Positions 1-13,746 of a stretch of 64,000 bases of DNA are shown piece by piece; within the stretch, counting starts at the first letter, position 1, and each line of letters begins with the position of its first letter. This stretch comes from Meconema thalassinum (lineage: Eukaryota > Arthropoda > Insecta > Orthoptera > Tettigoniidae), in the NCBI GenBank assembly GCA_946902985.2, contig OX336388.2:1502282545-1502346544 (forward strand), in the 5' to 3' direction. The translations under genes and the position numbers were made by a program. A model generated the notes under the pieces. It saw only the letters and a program-made list of their open reading frames with translations. It did not search any database and was not told the DNA's origin.

Positions 1-1469
1 TTCTAACTGTTTTTTGGAATCGATATATCTCGGAAACGGTTGGTCGTATCGAAAAACGTTAAAGGTAAAGGTATAAGATCTCCGAAGTATGCAATTTTTT
101 TTACTCAAAACGATTTTTTGAAATCTCTCACCGTTTTCTTTTTTTGGGGCCCTGAAAATATCCTTTGTGTGTGACATTTTTGCGTTTAGCTAAGTACTGG
201 TCGCAATTTTCAAGATATTAAGCTGATATTTGGTACGGTGAAAGAGTTAGTGACTGTGACGAATCCTGTTGTTGGGCGTTAAAATCGGTGCAGGGCCGGA
301 TATTTTTGGGGGCCCTGAATTTCTAACTGTTTTTTGGAATCAATATATCTCGGAAACGGTTGTACGTATCGAAAAATGTTAAATATACAGGTGTAAGTTC
401 TCCGCGGTATGCAACTTTTTTACTCAAAATGATTTTTAGATATCTCTCACCGTTTTCTTTTTTTGGGGCCCTGAAAAAGTCCATTGTGCGTGACACTTTT
501 GCGTTTAGCTAAGTACTGGTCGCAATATTCAAGATATTATGCTGAAATATGGTACGGTGAAAGAGTTGGGGCCTGTGACGAACCCTATTGTTGGGCGTTA
601 AAATCGGTGCAGGGCCGGACCTTTTTTTGGGGCCCTGAATTTCATCCTATTTTTTTGAATCGATATATCTCGGAAACGGTTGGTCGTATCGAAAAATGTT
701 AAATGTATAGGTGTAAGACCTCCGCGGTATGCAACTTTTTTACTCAAAACGATTTTTTGATATCCCTCACCGTTTTCTTTTTTGGGGCCCTGAAAATGTC
801 CTTTGTGCGTGGCATTTTTGCGTTTAGCTAAGTACTGATCGCAATTTTCAAGGTATTAAGCTGAAATTTGGTACGATAAAAGAGTTAGTGGCTGTGACGA
901 ATCCTCTTATTGGGCGTTAAGATCGGTGCAGGGCCGGATCTTTTTTGGGGGCCCTGAATTTCTAACTGTTTTTGGAATCGATATATCTCGGAAACGGTTG
1001 GTCGTATCGAAAAATGTTAAATGTACAGGTGTAAGATCTCCGCGGTATGCAACGTTTTTACTCAAAACGATTTTTTGATATCTCTCACCGTTTCCTTTTT
1101 TTGGGGCCCTGAAAATGTCCATTGTGTGTGACATTTTTGCGTTTAGCAAAGTACTGATCGCAATTTCCAAGATATTAAGCTGACATTTGGTACGGTGAAA
1201 GAGTTAGTGACTGTGACGAATCCTGTTGTTGGGCGTTAAAATCGGTGCAGGTCCGGATCTTTTTTGGGGGCCCTGAATTTTTAACTGTTTTTTTGGAATC
1301 GATATATCTCGGAAACGATTGGTCGTATCGAAAAATGTTAAATGTACAGGTGTAAGATCTCCGCGGTATGCAACGTATTTACTCAAAACGATTTTTTGAT
1401 ATCTCTCACCGTTTTCATTTTTTGGGGCCCTGAAAATGTCCATTGTGCGTGACATTTTTGCGTTTAGCT

Positions 1470-4030
1470 AAGTACTGGTCGCAATTTTCAAGATATTAAG
1501 CTGAAATTTGGTACGGTGAAAGAGTTAGTGACTGTGACAAATCCTCTTATTGGGCGTTAAGATCGGTGCAGGGCCGGATCTTTTTTGGGGGCCCTGAATT
1601 TCAAACTTTTCTTTGGAATCGATATATCTCGGAAACGGCTGACGTATCGAAAAATGTTAAATGTATAGGTGTAAGATCTCCGCGGTATGCAACTTTTTTA
1701 CTCAAAACGATTTTTTGATATCTCTCACCGTTTTCTTTTTTTGGGGGGCCCTGAAAATGTCCCCTGTGTGTGAAATTTTGCGTTTAGCTAAGTACTGATC
1801 GCAATTTCCAAGATATTAAGCTGAAATTTGGTACGGTGAAAGAGTTAGTGACTGTGACGAATCCTGTTGTTGGGCGTTAAAATCGGTGCAGGGCCGGATC
1901 TTTTTTGGGGGCCCTGAATTTCAAACTTTTTTTTGGAATCGATATATCTCGGAAACGGTTGATCGTATCGAAAAATGTTAAAGGTATAGGTGTAAGATCT
2001 CCGCGGTATGCAACATTTTTACTCATAACGATTTTTTGATATCTCTCACCGTTTTCTTTTTTTGGGGCCCTGAAAATGTCCATTGTGTGTGAAATTTTTG
2101 CGTTTAGCTAAGTACTGATCACAATTTTCAAGATATTAAGCTGAAATTTGGTACGGTGAAAGAGTTAGTGACTGTGACGAATCCTGTTGTTGGGCGTTAA
2201 GATCGGTGCAGGGCCGGATCTTTTTTGGGGGCCCTGAATTTCTAACTGTTTTTGGAATCGATATATCTCGGAAACGGTTGGTCATATCGAAAAATGTTAA
2301 ATATACAGGTGTAAGTTCTCCGCGGTATGCCACTTTTTTGTTCAAAACGATTTTTTGATATCTCTCATCGTTTTCTTTTTTTGGGGCCCTGAAAATGTCC
2401 ATTGTGTGTGACATTTTTGCGTTTAGCTAAGTACTGATCGCAATTTCCAAGATATTAAGCTGAAATTTGGTACGGTGAAAGTGTTTGTGACTGTGACGAA
2501 TCCTGTTGTTGGGCGTTAAAATCGGTGCAGGTCCGGATCTTTTTGGGGGCCCTGAATTTTTAACTGTTTTTTTGGAATCGATATATCTCGGAAACGATTG
2601 GTCGTATCGAAAAATGTTAAATGTACAGGTGTAAGATCTCCGCGGTATGCAACGTTTTTACTCAAAACGATTTTTTGATATCTCTCACCGTTTTCATTTT
2701 TTGGGGCCCTGAAAATGTCCATTGTGCGTGACATTTTTGCGTTTAGCTAAGTACTGGTCGCAATTTTCAAGATATTAAGCTGAAATTTGGTACGGTGAAA
2801 GAGTTAGTGACTGTGACAAATCCTCTTATTGGGCGTTAAGATCGGTGCAGGGCCGGATCTTTTTTGGGGGCCCTGAATTTCAAACTTTTTTTTGGAATTG
2901 ATATATCTCGGAAACGGCTGACGTATCGAAAAATGTTAAATGTATAGGTGTAAGATCTCCGCGGTATGCAACATTTTTACTCATAACGATTTTTTGATAT
3001 CTCTCACCGTTTTCTTTTTTTGGGGCCCTGAAAATGTCCATTGTGTGTGACATTTTTGCGTTTAGCTAAGTACTTGTCGCAATTTTCAAGATATTAAGCT
3101 GATATTTGGTACGGTGAAAGAGTTAGTGACTGTGACGAATCCTGTTGTTGGGCGTTAAAATCGGTGCAGGGCCGGATCTTTTTTGGGGGCCCAGAATTTC
3201 TAACTGTTTTTTGGAATCGATATATCTCGGAAACGGTTGGTCGTATCGAATAATGATAAATGTACAGGTGTAAGATCTCCGCGGTATGCAACTTTTTTAT
3301 TCAAAGCGATTTTTTGATATCTCTCACCGTTTTCTTTTTCTTGGGGCCCTGAAAATGTCCATTGTGTGTGACATTTTTGCGTTTAGCTAAGTACTTGTCG
3401 CAATTTTCAAGATATTAAGCTGATATTTGGTACGGTGAAAGAGTTAGTGACTGTGACGAATCCTCTTATTGGGCGTTAAGATCGGTGCAGGGCCGGATCT
3501 TTTTTGGGGGCCCTGAATTTCAAACTTTTTTTTGGAATTGATATATCTCGGAAACGGCTGACGTATCGAAAAATGTTAAATGTATAGGTGTAAGATCTCC
3601 GCGGTATGCAACTTTTTTACTCAAAACGATTTTTTGATATCTCTCACCGTTTTCTTTTTTTTTTGGGGCCCTGAAAATGTCCATTGTGTGTGAAATTTTG
3701 CGTTTAGCTAAGTACTGATCGCAATTTCCAAGATATTAAGCTGAAATTTGGTACGGTGAAAGAGTTAGTGACTGTGACGAATCCTGTTGTTGGGCGTTAA
3801 AATCGGTGCAGGGCCGGATCTTTTTGGGGGGCCCTGATTTCAAACTTTTTTTTGGAATCGATATATCTCGGAAACGGTTGATCGTATCGAAAAATGTTAA
3901 ATGTATAGGTGTAAGATCTCCGCGGTATGCAACCTTTTTACTCAAAACGATTTTTTGATATCTCTCACCGTTTTCTTTTTTTGGGGCCCTGAAAATGTCC
4001 ATTGTGTGTGACATTTTTGCGTTTAGCTAA
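1470..4030 (+). repeat. Higher-order repeat unit X, copy 1 (8 monomers, ~2.56 kb)
   Basis: This eight-monomer block recurs at about 5945-8504 and 8505-11063, and in part at 15216-17100. A GTGACAAATCC variant marks one monomer in four, at 1534 and 2813 here, then 6008, 7287, 8567, 9847, 15280 and 16559. Successive spacings within blocks are 1279-1280 bp, so the 2.56 kb unit is itself two related 1.28 kb halves. Block edges are approximate, because any point of a tandem array can be taken as the start. Confidence 0.8.
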
Positions 4031-4630
4031 GTACTTGTCGCAATTTTCAAGATATTAAGCTGATATTTGGTACGGTGAAAGAGTTAGTGACTGTGACGAA
4101 TCCTGTTGTTGGGCGTTAAAATCGGTGCAGGGCCGGATCTTTTTTGGGGGCCCAGAATTTCTAACTGTTTTTTGGAATCGATATATCTCGGAAACGGTTG
4201 GTCGTATCGAATAATGATAAATGTACAGGTGTAAGATCTCCGCGGTATGCAACTTTTTTATTCAAAGCGATTTTTTGATATCTCTCACCGTTTTCTTTTT
4301 CTTGGGGCCCTGAAAATGTCCATTGCGAGTGACATTTTTGCGTATAGCTAAGTACTGGTCGCCATTTTCAAGATATTAAGCTGAAATTTGGTACGGTGAA
4401 AGAGTTAGTGACTGTGACGAATCCTTTTATTGGGCGTTAAGATCGGTACAGGGCCGGATCTTTTCTGGGGGCCCTGAATTTCAAACTTTTTTTGGAATCG
4501 ATATATCTCGAAAACTGATGGTCGTATCGAAAAACGTTAAATGTACAGGTGTAAGATCTCCGCGGTATGCAACTTTTTACTCCAAACGATTTTTTGATAT
4601 CACCCACCGTTTTCGTTTTTGGGGGCCCTG

Positions 4631-5190
4631 AAAATGTCCATTGTGCGTGAAATTTTTGGGTTTAGCGAAGTACAGGTCGCAAATTTCAAGATATCGAGCT
4701 GAAATTTTGACCTGTGAAAGAGTTGGACCCTGAGAGGAAGTCTGTTGTCGGGCGTTAAAAAAGGTGCAGGGCCGGATCTTATTGGGGGCCCTGAATTTCA
4801 AACTTTTTTTTGGAATCGATATATCTCGGAAACTGTTGGTCGTATCGAAAAACGTTAAATGTACAGGTGTAAAATCTCCGCGGGGTGCAACCTTTGTACT
4901 CAAAACGATTTTTTGATATCTCTCACCGTTTTCGTTTTTTGGGGCCCTGAAAATGTCCATTGTGCGTGAAATTTTTGGGTTTAGCGAAGTACAGGTCGCA
5001 AATTTCAAGATATCGAGCTGAAATTTTGACCTGTGAAAGAGTTGGACCCTGTGAGGAAGTCTGTTGTCGGGCGTTAAAAAAGGTGCAGGGCCGGATAGTT
5101 TTGGGGGGCCTGAATTTCAAACTTTTTTTGGAATCGATATATCTCGGAAACTGTTGGTCGTATCGAAAAACGTTTCAAGTACAGGTGTAA
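4631..5190 (+). repeat. Diverged A-half subfamily (A2), two monomers
   Basis: These monomers carry a distinct A half: TTTTTGGGTTTAGCGAAGTACAGG, AGATATCGAGCTGAAATTTTG, GAGTTGGACCCTGTGAGG and TTGTCGGGCG. The same cassette recurs at 11665-12224, 18061-19015 (three monomers) and 35421-36062. In the last two it lies immediately before a head, suggesting that A2 is the native distal end of some arrays. Confidence 0.8.
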
Positions 5191-5944
5191 GATCTCCGCA
5201 GTATGCAACTTTTTACTCCAAACGATTTTTTTGATATCTCCCACCGTTTTCTTTTTTTGGGGCCCTGAAAATGTCCATTGTGCGTGACGTTTTTGCGTTT
5301 AGCTAAGTACTGGTCGCAATTTTAAAGATATTAAGCTGAAATTTGGTACGGTGAAAGAGTTAGTGACTGTGACGAATCCTGTTGTTGGGCGTTAAAATCG
5401 GTGCAGGGCCAAATCTTTTTTGGGGGCCCTGAATTTCAAACTTTTTTTTCGAATCGATATATCTCGGAAACGGTTGATCCTATCGAAAAATGTTAAAGGT
5501 ATAGGTGTAAGATCTCCGCGGTATGCAACATTTTTACTCATAACGATTTTTTGATATCTCTCACCGTTTTCTTTTTTTGGGGCCCTGAAAATGTCCATTG
5601 TGTGTGAAATGTTTGCGTTTAGCTAAGTACTGATCACAATTTTCAAGATATTAAGCTGAAATATGGTACGGTGAAAGAGTTAGTGACTGTGTCGAATCCT
5701 GTTGTTGGGCGTTAAGATCGGTGCAGGGCCGGATCTTTTTTGGGGGCCAAGAATTTCAAACTTTTTTTTGGAATCGATATATCTCGGAAACGGCTGACGT
5801 ATCGAAAAATGTTAAATGTATAGGTGTAAGATCTCCGCGGTATGCAACTTTTTTATTCAAAACGATTTTTTGATATCTCTCACCGTTTTCTTTTTTTGGG
5901 GCCCTGAAAATGTCCATTGTGTGTGACATTTTTGCGTTTAGCTA

Positions 5945-8504
5945 AGTACTGGTCGCAATTTTCAAGATATTAAGCTGAAATTTGGTACGGTGAAAGAGTT
6001 AGTGACTGTGACAAATCCTCTTATTGGGCGTTAAGATCGGTGCAGGGCCGGATCTTTTTTGGGGGCCCTGAATTTCAAACTTTTCTTTGGAATCGATATA
6101 TCTCGGAAACGGCTGACGTATCGAAAAATGTTAAATGTATAGGTGTAAGATCTCCGCGGTATGCAACTTTTTTACTCAAAACGATTTTTTGATATCTCTC
6201 ACCGTTTTCTTTTTTTGGGGGGCCCTGAAAATGTCCCCTGTGTGTGAAATTTTGCGTTTAGCTAAGTACTGATCGCAATTTCCAAGATATTAAGCTGAAA
6301 TTTGGTACGGTGAAAGAGTTAGTGACTGTGACGAATCCTGTTGTTGGGCGTTAAAATCGGTGCAGGGCCGGATCTTTTTTGGGGGCCCTGAATTTCAAAC
6401 TTTTTTTTGGAATCGATATATCTCGGAAACGGTTGATCGTATCGAAAAATGTTAAAGGTATAGGTGTAAGATCTCCGCGGTATGCAACATTTTTACTCAT
6501 AACGATTTTTTGATATCTCTCACCGTTTTCTTTTTTTGGGGCCCTGAAAATGTCCATTGTGTGTGAAATTTTTGCGTTTAGCTAAGTACTGATCACAATT
6601 TTCAAGATATTAAGCTGAAATTTGGTACGGTGAAAGAGTTAGTGACTGTGACGAATCCTGTTGTTGGGCGTTAAGATCGGTGCAGGGCCGGATCTTTTTT
6701 GGGGGCCCTGAATTTCTAACTGTTTTTGGAATCGATATATCTCGGAAACGGTTGGTCATATCGAAAAATGTTAAAGGTATAGGTGTAAGATCTCCGCGGT
6801 ATGCCACTTTTTTGTTCAAAACGATTTTTTGATATCTCTCATCGTTTTCTTTTTTTGGGGCCCTGAAAATGTCCATTGTGTGTGACATTTTTGCGTTTAG
6901 CTAAGTACTGATCGCAATTTCCAAGATATTAAGCTGAAATTTGGTACGGTGAAAGTGTTTGTGACTGTGACGAATCCTGTTGTTGGGCGTTAAAATCGGT
7001 GCAGGTCCGGATCTTTTTGGGGGCCCTGAATTTTTAACTGTTTTTTTGGAATCGATATATCTCGGAAACGATTGGTCGTATCGAAAAATGTTAAATGTAC
7101 AGGTGTAAGATCTCCGCGGTATGCAACGTTTTTACCCAAAACGATTTTTTGATATCTCTCACCGTTTTCATTTTTTGGGGCCCTGAAAATGTCCATTGTG
7201 CGTGACATTTTTGCGTTTAGCTAAGTACTGGTCGCAATTTTCAAGATATTAAGCTGAAATTTGGTACGGTGAAAGAGTTAGTGACTGTGACAAATCCTCT
7301 TATTGGGCGTTAAGATCGGTGCAGGGCCGGATCTTTTTTGGGGGCCCTGAATTTCAAACTTTTTTTTGGAATTGATATATCTCGGAAACGGCTGACGTAT
7401 CGAAAAATGTTAAATGTATAGGTGTAAGATCTCCGCGGTATGCAACATTTTTACTCATAACGATTTTTTGATATCTCTCACCGTTTTCTTTTTTTGGGGC
7501 CCTGAAAATGTCCATTGTGTGTGACATTTTTGCGTTTAGCTAAGTACTTGTCGCAATTTTCAAGATATTAAGCTGATATTTGGTACGGTGAAAGAGTTAG
7601 TGACTGTGACGAATCCTGTTGTTGGGCGTTAAAATCGGTGCAGGGCCGGATCTTTTTTGGGGGCCCAGAATTTCTAACTGTTTTTTGGAATCGATATATC
7701 TCGGAAACGGTTGGTCGTATCGAATAATGATAAATGTACAGGTGTAAGATCTCCGCGGTATGCAACTTTTTTATTCAAAGCGATTTTTTGATATCTCTCA
7801 CCGTTTTCTTTTTCTTGGGGCCCTGAAAATGTCCATTGTGTGTGACATTTTTGCGTTTAGCTAAGTACTTGTCGCAATTTTCAAGATATTAAGCTGATAT
7901 TTGGTACGGTGAAAGAGTTAGTGACTGTGACGAATCCTCTTATTGGGCGTTAAGATCGGTGCAGGGCCGGATCTTTTTTGGGGGCCCTGAATTTCAAACT
8001 TTTTTTTGGAATTGATATATCTCGGAAACGGCTGACGTATCGAAAAATGTTAAATGTATAGGTGTAAGATCTCCGCGGTATGCAACTTTTTTACTCAAAA
8101 CGATTTTTTGATATCTCTCACCGTTTTCTTTTTTTTTTGGGGCCCTGAAAATGTCCATTGTGTGTGAAATTTTGCGTTTAGCTAAGTACTGATCGCAATT
8201 TCCAAGATATTAAGCTGAAATTTGGTACGGTGAAAGAGTTAGTGACTGTGACGAATCCTGTTGTTGGGCGTTAAAATCGGTGCAGGGCCGGATCTTTTTG
8301 GGGGGCCCTGATTTCAAACTTTTTTTTGGAATCGATATATCTCGGAAACGGTTGATCGTATCGAAAAATGTTAAATGTATAGGTGTAAGATCTCCGCGGT
8401 ATGCAACCTTTTTACTCAAAACGATTTTTTGATATCTCTCACCGTTTTCTTTTTTTGGGGCCCTGAAAATGTCCATTGTGTGTGACATTTTTGCGTTTAG
8501 CTAA
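5945..8504 (+). repeat. Higher-order repeat unit X, copy 2
   Basis: Matches copy 1 at an offset of 4474 bp and copy 3 at 2559-2560 bp. The same diagnostic variants occur in the same order: GTGACAAATCC, the GAAATTTTGCG deletion form, the longer T-run before GGGGCCC, and GAATAATGATAAATG. The near absence of differences over 2.5 kb suggests a recent duplication. Confidence 0.85.
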
Positions 8505-11063
8505 GTACTTGTCGCAATTTTCAAGATATTAAGCTGAAATTTGGTACGGTGAAAGAGTTAGTGACTGTGACAAATCCTCTTATTGGGCGTTAAGATCGGT
8601 GCAGGGCCGGATCTTTTTTGGGGGCCCTGAATTTCAAACTTTTCTTTGGAATCGATATATCTCGGAAACGGCTGACGTATCGAAAAATGTTAAATGTATA
8701 GGTGTAAGATCTCCGCGGTATGCAACTTTTTTACTCAAAACGATTTTTTGATATCTCTCACCGTTTTCTTTTTTTGGGGGGCCCTGAAAATGTCCCCTGT
8801 GTGTGAAATTTTGCGTTTAGCTAAGTACTGATCGCAATTTCCAAGATATTAAGCTGAAATTTGGTACGGTGAAAGAGTTAGTGACTGTGACGAATCCTGT
8901 TGTTGGGCGTTAAAATCGGTGCAGGGCCGGATCTTTTTTGGGGGCCCTGAATTTCAAACTTTTTTTTGGAATCGATATATCTCGGAAACGGTTGATCGTA
9001 TCGAAAAATGTTAAAGGTATAGGTGTAAGATCTCCGCGGTATGCAACATTTTTACTCATAACGATTTTTTGATATCTCTCACCGTTTTCTTTTTTTGGGG
9101 CCCTGAAAATGTCCATTGTGTGTGAAATTTTTGCGTTTAGCTAAGTACTGATCACAATTTTCAAGATATTAAGCTGAAATTTGGTACGGTGAAAGAGTTA
9201 GTGACTGTGACGAATCCTGTTGTTGGGCGTTAAGATCGGTGCAGGGCCGGATCTTTTTTGGGGGCCCTGAATTTCTAACTGTTTTTGGAATCGATATATC
9301 TCGGAAACGGTTGGTCATATCGAAAAATGTTAAAGGTATAGGTGTAAGATCTCCGCGGTATGCCACTTTTTTGTTCAAAACGATTTTTTGATATCTCTCA
9401 TCGTTTTCTTTTTTTGGGGCCCTGAAAATGTCCATTGTGTGTGACATTTTTGCGTTTAGCTAAGTACTGATCGCAATTTCCAAGATATTAAGCTGAAATT
9501 TGGTACGGTGAAAGTGTTTGTGACTGTGACGAATCCTGTTGTTGGGCGTTAAAATCGGTGCAGGTCCGGATCTTTTTGGGGGCCCTGAATTTTTAACTGT
9601 TTTTTTTGGAATCGATATATCTCGGAAACGATTGGTCGTATCGAAAAATGTTAAATGTACAGGTGTAAGATCTCCGCGGTATGCAACGTTTTTACCCAAA
9701 ACGATTTTTTGATATCTCTCACCGTTTTCATTTTTTGGGGCCCTGAAAATGTCCATTGTGCGTGACATTTTTGCGTTTAGCTAAGTACTGGTCGCAATTT
9801 TCAAGATATTAAGCTGAAATTTGGTACGGTGAAAGAGTTAGTGACTGTGACAAATCCTCTTATTGGGCGTTAAGATCGGTGCAGGGCCGGATCTTTTTTG
9901 GGGGCCCTGAATTTCAAACTTTTTTTTGGAATTGATATATCTCGGAAACGGCTGACGTATCGAAAAATGTTAAATGTATAGGTGTAAGATCTCCGCGGTA
10001 TGCAACATTTTTACTCATAACGATTTTTTGATATCTCTCACCGTTTTCTTTTTTTGGGGCCCTGAAAATGTCCATTGTGTGTGACATTTTTGCGTTTAGC
10101 TAAGTACTTGTCGCAATTTTCAAGATATTAAGCTGATATTTGGTACGGTGAAAGAGTTAGTGACTGTGACGAATCCTGTTGTTGGGCGTTAAAATCGGTG
10201 CAGGGCCGGATCTTTTTTGGGGGCCCAGAATTTCTAACTGTTTTTTGGAATCGATATATCTCGGAAACGGTTGGTCGTATCGAATAATGATAAATGTACA
10301 GGTGTAAGATCTCCGCGGTATGCAACTTTTTTATTCAAAGCGATTTTTTGATATCTCTCACCGTTTTCTTTTTCTTGGGGCCCTGAAAATGTCCATTGTG
10401 TGTGACATTTTTGCGTTTAGCTAAGTACTTGTCGCAATTTTCAAGATATTAAGCTGATATTTGGTACGGTGAAAGAGTTAGTGACTGTGACGAATCCTCT
10501 TATTGGGCGTTAAGATCGGTGCAGGGCCGGATCTTTTTTGGGGGCCCTGAATTTCAAACTTTTTTTTGGAATTGATATATCTCGGAAACGGCTGACGTAT
10601 CGAAAAATGTTAAATGTATAGGTGTAAGATCTCCGCGGTATGCAACTTTTTTACTCAAAACGATTTTTTGATATCTCTCACCGTTTTCTTTTTTTTTTGG
10701 GGCCCTGAAAATGTCCATTGTGTGTGAAATTTTGCGTTTAGCTAAGTACTGATCGCAATTTCCAAGATATTAAGCTGAAATTTGGTACGGTGAAAGAGTT
10801 AGTGACTGTGACGAATCCTGTTGTTGGGCGTTAAAATCGGTGCAGGGCCGGATCTTTTTGGGGGGCCCTGATTTCAAACTTTTTTTTGGAATCGATATAT
10901 CTCGGAAACGGTTGATCGTATCGAAAAATGTTAAATGTATAGGTGTAAGATCTCCGCGGTATGCAACCTTTTTACTCAAAACGATTTTTTGATATCTCTC
11001 ACCGTTTTCTTTTTTTGGGGCCCTGAAAATGTCCATTGTGTGTGACATTTTTGCGTTTAGCTA
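8505..11063 (+). repeat. Higher-order repeat unit X, copy 3
   Basis: Directly abuts copy 2, giving a tandem pair of 2.56 kb units. One visible difference is a longer T-run at about 9600. The following sequence, 11064-12950, matches 4030-5916 at an offset of 7034 bp, so copies 2 and 3 look like extra units inserted into a collinear parent array. Confidence 0.85.
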
Positions 11064-13746
11064 AGTACTTGTCGCAATTTTCAAGATATTAAGCTGATAT
11101 TTGGTACGGTGAAAGAGTTAGTGACTGTGACGAATCCTGTTGTTGGGCGTTAAAATCGGTGCAGGGCCGGATCTTTTTTGGGGGCCCAGAATTTCTAACT
11201 GTTTTTTGGAATCGATATATCTCGGAAACGGTTGGTCGTATCGAATAATGATAAATGTACAGGTGTAAGATCTCCGCGGTATGCAACTTTTTTATTCAAA
11301 GCGATTTTTTGATATCTCTCACCGTTTTCTTTTTCTTGGGGCCCCGAAAATGTCCATTGCGAGTGACATTTTTGCGTATAGCTAAGTACTGGTCGCCATT
11401 TCCAAGATATTAAGCTGAAATTTGGTACGGTGAAAGAGTTAGTGACTGTGACGAATCCTTTTATTGGGCGTTAAGATCGGTACAGGGTCGGATCTTTTCT
11501 GGGGGCCCTGAATTTCAAACTTTTTTTGGAATCGATATATCTCGAAAACTGATGGTCGTATCGAAAAACGTTAAATGTACAGGTGTAAGATCTCCGCGGT
11601 ATGCAACTTTTTACTCCAAACGATTTTTTGATATCACCCACCGTTTTCGTTTTTGGGGGCCCTGAAAATGTCCATTGTGCGTGAAATTTTTGGGTTTAGC
11701 GAAGTACAGGTCGCAAATTTCAAGATATCGAGCTGAAATTTTGACCTGTGAAAGAGTTGGACCCTGAGAGGAAGTCTGTTGTCGGGCGTTAAAAAAGGTG
11801 CAGGGCCGGATCTTATTGGGGGCCCTGAATTTCAAACTTTTTTTTGGAATCGATATATCTCGGAAACTGTTGGTCGTATCGAAAAACGTTAAATGTACAG
11901 GTGTAAAATCTCCGCGGGGTGCAACCTTTGTACTCAAAACGATTTTTTGATATCTCTCACCGTTTTCGTTTTTTGGGGCCCTGAAAATGTCCATTGTGCG
12001 TGAAATTTTTGGGTTTAGCGAAGTACAGGTCGCAAATTTCAAGATATCGAGCTGAAATTTTGACCTGTGAAAGAGTTGGACCCTGTGAGGAAGTCTGTTG
12101 TCGGGCGTTAAAAAAGGTGCAGGGCCGGATAGTTTTGGGGGGCCTGAATTTCAAACTTTTTTTGGAATCGATATATCTCGGAAACTGTTGGTCGTATCGA
12201 AAAACGTTTCAAGTACAGGTGTAAGATCTCCGCAGTATGCAACTTTTTACTCCAAACGATTTTTTTGATATCTCCCACCGTTTTCTTTTTTTGGGGCCCT
12301 GAAAATGTCCATTGTGCGTGACGTTTTTGCGTTTAGCTAAGTACTGGTCGCAATTTTAAAGATATTAAGCTGAAATTTGGTACGGTGAAAGAGTTAGTGA
12401 CTGTGACGAATCCTGTTGTTGGGCGTTAAAATCGGTGCAGGGCCAAATCTTTTTTGGGGGCCCTGAATTTCAAACTTTTTTTTCGAATCGATATATCTCG
12501 GAAACGGTTGATCCTATCGAAAAATGTTAAAGGTATAGGTGTAAGATCTCCGCGGTATGCAACATTTTTACTCATAACGATTTTTTGATATCTCTCACCG
12601 TTTTCTTTTTTTGGGGCCCTGAAAATGTCCATTGTGTGTGAAATTTTTGCGTTTAGCTAAGTACTGATCACAATTTTCAAGATATTAAGCTGAAATATGG
12701 TACGGTGAAAGAGTTAGTGACTGTGTCGAATCCTGTTGTTGGGCGTTAAGATCGGTGCAGGGTCGGATCTTTTTTGGGGGCCAAGAATTTCAAACTTTTT
12801 TTTGGAATCGATATATCTCGGAAACGGCTGACGTATCGAAAAATGTTAAATGTATAGGTGTAAGATCTCCGCGGTATGCAACTTTTTTATTCAAAACGAT
12901 TTTTTGATATCTCTCACCGTTTTCTTTTTTTGGGGCCCTGAAAATGTCCATTGTGTGTGACATTTTTGCGTTTAGCTAAGTACTGGTCGCAATTTTCAAG
13001 ATATTAAGCTGATATTTGGTACGGTGAAAGAGTTAGTGACTGTGACGAATCCTGTTGTTGGGCGTTAAAATCGGTGCAGGGCCGGATCTTTTTTGGGGGT
13101 CCAGAATTTCTAACTGTTTTTTGGAATCGATATATCTCGGAAACGGTTGGCCGTATCGAATAATGATAAATGTTCAGGTGTAAGATCTCCGCGGTATGCA
13201 ACTTTTTTACTCAAAGCGATTTTTTGATATCTCTCACCGTTTTCTTTTTCTTGGGGCCCTGAAAATGTCCATTGTGTGTGACATTTTTGCGTATAGCTAT
13301 GTACTGGTCGCCATTTTCAAGATATTAAGCTGAAATTTGGTACGGTGAAAGAGTTAGTGACTGTGACGAATCCTTTTATTGGGCGTTAAGATCGGTGCAG
13401 GGCCGGATCTATTCAGGAAGCCCTGAATTTCAAACTTTTTTTGGAATCGATATATCTCGGAAACTGTTGGTCGTATCGAAAAACGTTAAATGTACAGGTG
13501 TAAAATCTCCGCGGGGTGCAACATTTGTACTCAAAACGATTTTTTGAAATCTCTCACCCTTTTCCTTATTTGGGGCCCTGAAAATGTCCATTGTGTGTGA
13601 CATTTTTGCGTTTAGCTAAGTACTGGTCGCAATTTCAAGATATTAAGCTGAAATTTGGTACGGTGAAAGAGTTAGTGACTGTGACGAATCCTGTTGTTGG
13701 GCGTTAAAATAGGTGCAGGGCCGGATCTTTTTTGGGGGCCCTGAAT